NCBI GenBank assembly: GCA_012845835.1
Contig: JABAKD010000009.1
Location: 4,279,324 to 4,343,323, forward strand
Direction: 5' to 3'
Length of the DNA stretch: 64,000 nt
Source: Undaria pinnatifida
Taxonomy: Eukaryota; Sar; Phaeophyceae; Laminariales; Alariaceae
A program made the translations under genes and the position numbers. Each line of letters starts with the position of its first letter. The stretch's first letter is position 1. Positions 57,689 through 64,000 of the stretch are shown piece by piece. The notes below the pieces were generated by a model that saw nothing but the letters and a program-made list of their open reading frames with translations, was not told where the DNA came from and made no database searches.

Positions 57689-58383
57689 TTACCGCCCCCC
57701 CCCGTTGGCCGGTAGGTTTTTTCTAACGACGTTGTTCAACTCAGCTCTCACATTAAACGTCGGGGTGGACGATACACAGCCAGTGGTGTCTTCAGCTAGA
57801 TGGGCAAATGCCTGCGTCGCTTCCGACGAGGTCTGCCATATCTTTGTTCTAACATCATCCATTACTGCTGACTGTCTGTGTGTAAGTTCCACTAGGCATG
57901 CTTCTTTTCCTACTTCGAGTCTAGCCTTCGTACGACAAAGGCTGCGTCTGCATTCGTCTTCCCGCTCCTTGAGCTTCTCTAGATAGTACTTCTTCCACGC
58001 ACCCCGTTCGCGGTCAACCACCCTGGTCTGCACTTTGCTATCGAGACTTTTTTAGCAGAGACCATCTGGTCTGAGCTTGGGATGGCAGCTTTGGCCCATG
58101 CGCTGGTGAGAGACTCAACAGGCGTTGGGCTTTCATCAAGTCCTCATACTCCCCTCTTTCTATTGCATTCAACACAAACGTTCGAAGTGACTTGTCGGAG
58201 TAGTCTTCGACGCCATGCTTGATGGTCAAGTTGGCGATCTCCGCCGCTGCCTGTTCTCTGTAGTTTTTCTTCCATGAGGGGAGAACTGTCGTACAAGCGT
58301 GTTCGACGTTCTTGTCCCGTACCTATACTGTCGACGGAGATAACCCCGGTGTGGGCCTCCTCGCGTTCCTGGTTGTCGGACAT
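57689..58383 (-). pseudogene. Extra ORF downstream of copia pol
   Basis: Between pol and the 3' LTR the minus strand has a frame starting MSDNQEREEAHTGVISVDSI (58383). It continues, after a frame change, as MTIKHGVEDYSDKSLRTFVL (58229) and ends in a long charged helix (AWKKYYLEKLKEREDECRRS; 58033 to 57689). The ancestral product would be about 220 residues, probably coiled-coil. Copia elements usually have no gene here. I see no membrane segment, so it is not obviously an envelope gene. It may be a captured or accessory gene. Confidence 0.5.
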
Positions 58384-58914
58384 GGTGTAGATGTTGATAT
58401 GGTAATGTGTGATGATGACCTGTGGCTTCGTCTAAATAGCTCCTCCTGATCTCTATCCATCTTGATGTCGAATTCCTGTATTTGTATGTAATACGATTTT
58501 TGTCGTCATAACTTGGTCTCCATTCATGTTGCTTTTGGATTACTTGCTTTTCTCTTTGTCGTATATGACGTGTACTCATTGCCGTGGTCATTGTGGAATC
58601 TCTTCCTTCGTTTCGATCTTGGGTTGCTCGTTTCCTCATCAAATCTAAGTTCTTGTGGTGCATGCCTCGATAAGGTTCAGTAGGTGCCGATGCGTGTTCT
58701 ACGTGAGGAACTTAGTCCCTACGTCTACCAGTTGTTTCTGTGTTGCCACGTGGTGGATGGTGATGTTCTCGTCCTTGACCAGCTACTTCCAATAAAAGAA
58801 GAGCAGAGCGGTGTGTTTCGTGCGCGACCTGTAGGTGCTGTTTCCTTTCATGTGTGGGGCTCCTTTGTTGTCGCCAAAGAGCGGTAAACTTTTAAACAAC
58901 TTTCCAATCCCAGT

Positions 58915-59516
58915 TCAGCCATCATGTTGGATAGATACACCGCCTACTTGCTTGCATGTGCCATTGATAGGAGCCTCCACAGTCGACTGCGCCGTCACGT
59001 TATGGAGCGCAATCTCGAAGCTGAGTGGTCCTCTAGCCGTTATGAACAAGTAGCCGGAGGTTGACTTGCCGTTGTCAGGGTTGTTGCCACAGCTCGCGTC
59101 GCAGTACCCCGCAATTTCGAAAACCCTCTCTTGCACGTGATTGTCCAGCCCCTATCTCCCTATACGTAGCGGGGAAGATGTTTTGCTGCTGTCATGTGTA
59201 TTTTAGACGGATTTCTCATGGCTCAGGCCAACTGCTTGACGGCGAAGGTGATGTCGTAGCGAGTGCAATGGCTCAAGATCATCAGCGACCCTGTGATAGC
59301 TTGGTAAAGTTGGATGTCCGTAGACTCTAGCAGCATCGTGTCCGGCTGCTTGTGAGAAATACTCCATTCCTGCTCTGTCGTGTGCACTGGGTTGTATTTT
59401 GCCTTGCCGAATCGTTCCGGGACTGACCTGGCGTAGTGAGCTTGGCTAATGGTCAGAGTCGTAGCCTCTCTGTCTCTTCTAATTCGAATGCCTAGCACCA
59501 TCGATACGTCTACCAT
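58915..59516 (-). pseudogene. Copia RNase H region
   Basis: The minus frame starts MVDVSMVLGIRIRRDREATT (59516) and reaches YQAITGSLMILSHCTRYDIT, the usual copia link between polymerase and RNase H. After a stop come TAAKHLPRY (standard: AAKRVLRY) and an RNase H-like end in further frames. Several stops. Confidence 0.75.
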
Positions 59517-59560
59517 GTCGTCACGGCCAGCCGGCCCATCATCTGCCTTTTACAGTCCTT

Positions 59561-60058
59561 CTATAGCGGCGTGTCTCCTCCAACAAGGAGGAGGTTGTGT
59601 ACGTACATTGGCAAGATGCCGAGGTTGTCGTCTGAGCCAAAGATGTAGACGCATGGATCAGACGCAGTCGTTGTGAACCCCATGTCTCCAAGTGAATCGT
59701 CGATGGTGTTGAACCAGTTGCGGGGGCTTCGACGAAGTCCGTACAGGCTCTCCCTGTGTGTAAGCACCTTGAGACGTCCAGTTGTAGCGTCCAGTGATTC
59801 TTACCCCGGAGGAGTCCTCACATACACCTCTTACTGTACCTCGGGGTTTTGAAATGCCGTCTGTACCTCAAGCTGAAGCACTTCCCAGTCTTCATTCGCA
59901 GCAATGGCGAATGCAATGCAGATGCTCTGGATGCAGCATACAGTTAGATATGTCCAGCCATAATCGATACCCGACACGTCTCCCCGGCCCCGAACCACAA
60001 CTCTGCCTATCAGCGCGTGATCGGCTTTAACCTTTAAGATCCATTTGGTCCCGATCAC
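59561..60058 (-). pseudogene. Copia reverse transcriptase (catalytic site lost)
   Basis: Starts with IGTKWILKVKAD (standard: GTKWVFKVK) and runs through EDWEVLQLEVQTAFQNPEVQ (standard: QLDVKTAFLNG). It contains SLYGLRRSPRNWFNTIDDSL and SDPCVYIF, and has YVHN at 59594-59605 where active copia enzymes have YVDD. Stops interrupt it near 59830 and 59780. Inactive. Confidence 0.85.
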
Positions 60059-60142
60059 CTTGTGCTCCGGTGGTACTGAGTCTGAAGATACCAGGTTGAA
60101 GACTGCGTGTTTCTGGAGGCTGCCTAACTCCTTGTTTGTGGC

Positions 60143-60867
60143 TTATTTCCACTTGGTCATTTGTGGCGATTTCATTGCCTGCTTGAATGCTTCAAGGATC
60201 GTAATGACTTCATCATCCGAACTGTGCTCAGAGACGGGGTTTCCAGTATCTAGGGCGTGGTCAAGGTATACTTCCATGCTGTGCTCTTGTGTCCCATCTG
60301 ACCTGTGTTCTGCGGTCTCACCTACCATCGCGAATTGCGTCGTGTTTTCTTTCTCGTGCGCTACCTCTGCGTCATTTACCATGGGGCTAGTGAGCAATCT
60401 CAGGTTAAGCAGTTCTGGCTGCTGGTGAAGGTATAGTCCCTCGCGTGAGACCGGAGTTACGGTACAATTTGCGCGTGTGCCCATGCATGTTGTGCCTCCG
60501 AGCTGGTAGTTTGTCGGTCATGCTCCTGTCGTGGTCGTCTCGAGTGTCTCGCCACTGCCGGTGCCTTCAGCAGCTGGCTCCTCCTCGCCAGCTGACATTG
60601 AGCGGTCCATATTCCTACTCCGAGCTTCGACACTTTCTACAGAAGGCTGTATATGTCTTCCCTGTACGTGATACACATATCTGCTTTGTTTTCTGCCGGC
60701 GAGCTGTCTTCGTCCGTACTGACGGCTTCGCCAGTGAAGTTGCTCCCGGTGGGATCAGCCAGTGTCGATGCTGGGGTCTCGATGAACGTGACGTTGCGGC
60801 TCTGTCACTCGGGCCGTCTTGTTTCAATACATTTGTTATGCTTTGCTGTCCAAGCTGTACCCACTGA
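60143..60867 (-). pseudogene. Degenerate linker upstream of RT
   Basis: Minus frames here are Ser/Thr/Glu-rich (HEKENTTQFAMVGETAEHRS) and include FKQAMKSPQMTKW (standard: ALKSPQWKKAM), the usual entry to copia reverse transcriptase. No integrase HHCC or DDE signature is seen between here and the protease. Confidence 0.55.
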
Positions 60868-61089
60868 GTCTCTCTTCGCAGGTCTTGTCCTCGAGGTTGG
60901 GCAGCAGCCGCGGCAATGTTAAGAAACTATTATCTCTCTCAGGTGCGACCAAGCCTGCATGTTCTATCGGATGCTTGCTGCCGTCCGTGTCGATTTTTTT
61001 TCCCTAAACCGAACCGGTTGCTGTTAGCGTGTCATCCTGCGGACAGTATCTTGTGGGGTCTCTCGAGTGGTTTGTACTTTAGTAGCTTT

Positions 61090-61170
61090 TTTTCAAGACC
61101 CTAGTGAAGTTCATCATCAAAGTCGTGCCCGGATGCTCCTCTATCCACCAGCATGGTAACGTTTTTCACA
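61090..61170 (-). pseudogene. Copia protease active-site region
   Basis: NVTMLVDRGASGHDFDDEL on minus matches the copia protease LVDSGASxHFxxD, with DSG changed to DRG. The remainder of the domain is broken by stops. Confidence 0.7.
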
Positions 61171-61218
61171 GTAAGTCTGGATATGTCAGCACTAGTCTCC
61201 CTTTTTTCTGTTCGTTGC

Positions 61219-62396
61219 TCAGTTCCCCGAACCTCTGCTAATGGGTATACCCGAAGTCGTCTTCTTCTTCCGTCGCCGTCGACTTTGTCGTTGTGTGAGC
61301 ACTATGTACTTCTCCCTGTGGTTGGTCCTTTTTTGCGCGTTGCACTCGGCATCGCCGTGCGTTGCGGAGTTGTGTAGCCACGACCATTTTGGTGTAGCAG
61401 ATCGATCCCTATTGCTGTTTGTGCAATGTTGCTTGATGTGTCCGTGTCCTTGGCACTTGTAGCATCGTACCATCCGAGATCCTTTGGTGGTTGTCACTGC
61501 CGCTCCTCTGGTGGATAGCTTGTTTACATATACTTGTCTCGAGCGTCGGTCAATGTACAAGTTTCTCGTCATTGAAAGAACGTTGTTGATGACCACGTTT
61601 GGGCTGTGAAACCTCGTCATCTTTACGACCTCGTAGTGCCGGTCAGGCCTTGCAAATAATTGCCTTCAAATCTCTCGTCCGAGGTTTTCTCTCCCATTTC
61701 ATGCAGCCGACTTCGAATCTCCATTATGTTGATGATATAGTTTTCAGGATCTTGCCCTTCCTCCATCCGGAAGCTCACAAGCTTCTCGTAGCTGACCCGC
61801 TTTGCTTCCTTGATGCTGCTGTTTTTCTTGGTGCACAAAGCGTTCTGCGCTTTCTGTCCGTGTCCCAGACCCCCAACCGAAGTCCTGCCTTCATGTTGTC
61901 GAACTAGTGTAGCTGCAGGGCCGCTAGTGAAAAGGAAAAATGTGGAGAAGAGGGTCTCGCACGCTTGCTTCCAGCGTTGAATATACACCAGATTCGTCGG
62001 AGTGTCCAGGGTGTCGTTGTCTGTGATTGCTGGTACCGGTTCAACCAATCCCTTCAGAATATCAGACACGTCTTTGTTTCACATAGGCAAGACTACGCGG
62101 GTCTTTAGTCACCATTCGCGATAGTTCTCCGGATTGGTCCCATCAAATTTGAGTATATTGCTCATGGCTGGTGTCACCAAGATATCGGGCTCCTCCATGA
62201 CTGTTTTGAATGCGCTGCTTGTGCTGGCCTGTGTCTTCGTGTCTATTCTGGCACTAAGCTCGATCCTGTCTTTGGACGCCAGAGGCGTGCCGACCCACTC
62301 GCCGGGCTTTCCTTCATATCCATTCAGCTCGTTTTTGTACGCAGATCGCCTGAAGCGTGCCGGTCTGTTCGCCGGGCGTCGTCTTTCTTCGTGCAC
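61219..62396 (-). pseudogene. Copia Gag with zinc knuckle
   Basis: Starts MHEERRRPANRPARF (62396) and has ILKFDGTNPENYREW, the UBN2-type Gag opening. It continues in other frames with SFRMEEGQDPENYIINIMEI and MGEKTSDERFEGNYLQGL, then the CCHC knuckle CYKCQGHGHIKQHC (61423-61464; CX2CX4HX4C) and a C-terminal HNSATHGDAECNAQ segment. At least two frame breaks (near 62069-62109 and 61620). Gag would package the element's RNA. Confidence 0.85.
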
Positions 62397-62511
62397 TTTG
62401 TTTCAGTGCCGTTCAACTCGTCTCGCGTTTGTTTCCAAGTTTTATGCGAAATATTCCAGCAAATCACCAGTTTTGTGCTCCAGCGAGGGGATGTTCATGC
62501 GCTGTATGTCA

Positions 62512-62533
62512 CGCGCTATCAAGGCTCGTAACC
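62512..62533 (-). promoter_or_regulatory. Candidate primer binding site
   Basis: Directly after the 5' LTR the minus strand reads GGTTACGAGCCTTGATAG. It resembles the complement of the anticodon stem-loop of initiator Met tRNA (GGTTATGAGCC type), as used by Drosophila copia and Ty5 half-tRNA primers. One base differs from a CAT anticodon. Confidence 0.4.
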
Positions 62534-63064
62534 TGTGAGAAATGTGGTGGTGCCTGACCAATGACGGTCTTCAGAGGCTAATACTGAGTCGTGGCGAGAC
62601 GAGCTTAAGTCTGACTGATGATGGTTTAGACAATGGTGGATCACGTAAAATGGACTCTGGTTGGGCCAACAAAAACTTATGTCACTATGAACTGTCCAAG
62701 TTCAGATGCAGATGTGAAGAGTTAACTGGATGTGCAAGCACTCTTGTCTCTTCCTTCTTACGGTACTACATTTTTTCATAGGGTAGTATTCACGACATGT
62801 TCAATGTTACGCACGTGACGTAGTAGATATTTCGTTTTCACGCGCGTTACGTAGCAAACTCTTCGATCTTACGCACGTGACCCGTCAGCACGTTATCACT
62901 TGGTGGAACGCAGTGCCAAATATGTTTCCTCTTCCATACTCAAATTAAACAACTACTTATACATGGTTCGACAGCTTGGCCTGTACTCTGCATACACTGA
63001 TTTGACTATGTAATAAACTTTTACCATTAACCGATGGATTATTTGTGGATACTACTCGTTAACA
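62534..63064 (-). repeat. 5' LTR of the copia element
   Basis: 531 bp. Plus-strand ends are TGTGAGAAATGTGG and ACTACTCGTTAACA. Pairs with 56907-57445. Confidence 0.9.
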
Positions 63065-63069
63065 AAGAG

Positions 63070-64000
63070 TTACTGTGACTTGTTTTTGATAGTGTACATT
63101 CTAGCGTACATTGCTCAATGCATACTGCATTAGGTATATGGAGTCCAGAGGACGTTGAATGCGCAACACCGTCTACACCATTGGGTCACCGTTCTCGGCT
63201 CTAACTCTCCACCTTCGGCGTTGGTAATGGTTGTATATACTACAAATAATTCAGGTGGGCATTGGCTGCTTTTGAATAAAACGAGCAGAAATAATGGGAG
63301 CAGTTGTTCTGTGCCTTTTGGGTTGGATGGTTGCTGCATTGTTTGCTGGTGGTGTCGAATCGCAATACAGAGGCAGGTGGTACTGCGTCTTCATATTTCA
63401 GCAACCGTGCGAAAGGACCATATATGTTGATTTTGACGGCGTGCAGTATTCAACTGTATGTACATGTGTAATCATAGGGTTCGTTCAACACGTTGTCGAC
63501 CCCTCATCTTATTTGCAGCACGTACGTCGTGACACTTCTTGCGGAAAACATCAGAATCCGCGTTGTTGTGTGGTTTTCACGCTCGTGCAACTCTTTAAGT
63601 AGCGGGTTATTGTGCAATGATTGTCTCGACTGACAATGTGCAACCTTTATTTGGCACATTTTGCGTTGTTTTGCATTCCCTGGATACATTTGTTGTTTAG
63701 CAACTTAGCGACAGCACGGTTAGAGTGTGCGATACATCCCGCAAAATACCTGGTAGCCTACAACAAGGATCAACATCTTCCAATTTGTGAGCCCATGCAA
63801 CCTTCGCGCCCGAACGATTTTCGCAATCTATCTGTGATATTCTGGCAAGATTCACATTATCATCAAGCAGCAAACATCCTGCACAAACTTCCAGATACGC
63901 CCGATGTTGAACAATGTGACGAATAATGTAAGGCTGTACATCGAGTTCAGAACCAAGTGCTTTGGCAACCTTCGTGCCGAACCATTTCGTGCAACGTTTG
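63070..64000. other. No gene recognised
   Basis: A plus frame at 63155-63430 (NAQHRLHHWVTVLGSNSP) and overlapping frames are unrecognised. The last 250 bases contain two CCTTCG...CGAAC-type units (63805 and 63970) recalling 20400-21240. Confidence 0.4.

Larger units (their letters stand above)
56907..63064 (-). mobile_element. Full-length Ty1/copia LTR retrotransposon (degenerate)
   Basis: Two direct LTRs (56907-57445, 62534-63064) bound a 6.16-kb element flanked by identical AAGAG target-site duplications (56902-56906, 63065-63069). On minus, gag, protease, reverse transcriptase and RNase H follow in order, then an extra frame before the 3' LTR. Integrase is not visible. LTRs differ at many positions (roughly 85% identity by eye), and the genes carry stops and frameshifts, so the copy is old and inactive. 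Confidence 0.95.

Noticed and set aside
56907-63064. Retroviral (env-bearing) identity for the LTR element
   Set aside because: The gene order and RT are copia-type, and the extra frame has no signal peptide or membrane segment.

Overview
The window is eukaryotic and consists almost entirely of repeats and decaying mobile DNA. The signs are a full-length Ty1/copia LTR retrotransposon, a Penelope-like reverse transcriptase, two small inverted-repeat elements with target-site duplications, long fold-back elements, CTG and poly-G tracts, one possible GT-AG intron, and no operons. I see no rRNA or tRNA gene and no complete housekeeping gene. Fragments of polymorphic-outer-membrane-protein-like (Pmp) beta-helix repeats suggest an alga or another protist, but the species cannot be fixed from this sequence. 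A 500-base N run at 12159-12658 marks a scaffold gap.

Layout. 79-2714 and 15359-17649 are two copies of one segment carrying broken OTU-protease-like reading frames. 3967-6112 is a fold-back element with Pmp-like fragments in both arms. A G-rich repeat family (R1 here) occurs seven times: 7438, 11826, 21650 and 26915 on plus; 33592, 42255 and 46868 on minus. 9180-11520 is old tandem repeat. 12848-14086 (minus) encodes the best-preserved protein, a Penelope-like reverse transcriptase without a visible endonuclease. 18519-18771 is a P-loop fragment resembling an RNA-virus helicase. 20400-21240 is degenerate tandem repeat. 22688-26914 and 50047-53188 form a large inverted duplication; arm 1 carries a 275-bp MITE that arm 2 lacks. 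28402-29976 is a broken gag-like frame. A second MITE lies at 38337-38605, a Pmp-like gene fragment with a possible intron at 40346-41000, a CATGG-rich palindromic tract at 45000-45430, and another fold-back element at 49265-50046. 56907-63064 is the copia element.

The parts do not form one pathway. The sequence reads as a mobile-element graveyard in which insertion, segmental duplication and tandem expansion are layered. Relative order is partly readable: the MITE entered arm 1 after the large duplication, and each OTU copy carries its own lesion. Repeat boundaries are by-eye estimates unless terminal motifs or target-site duplications fix them.
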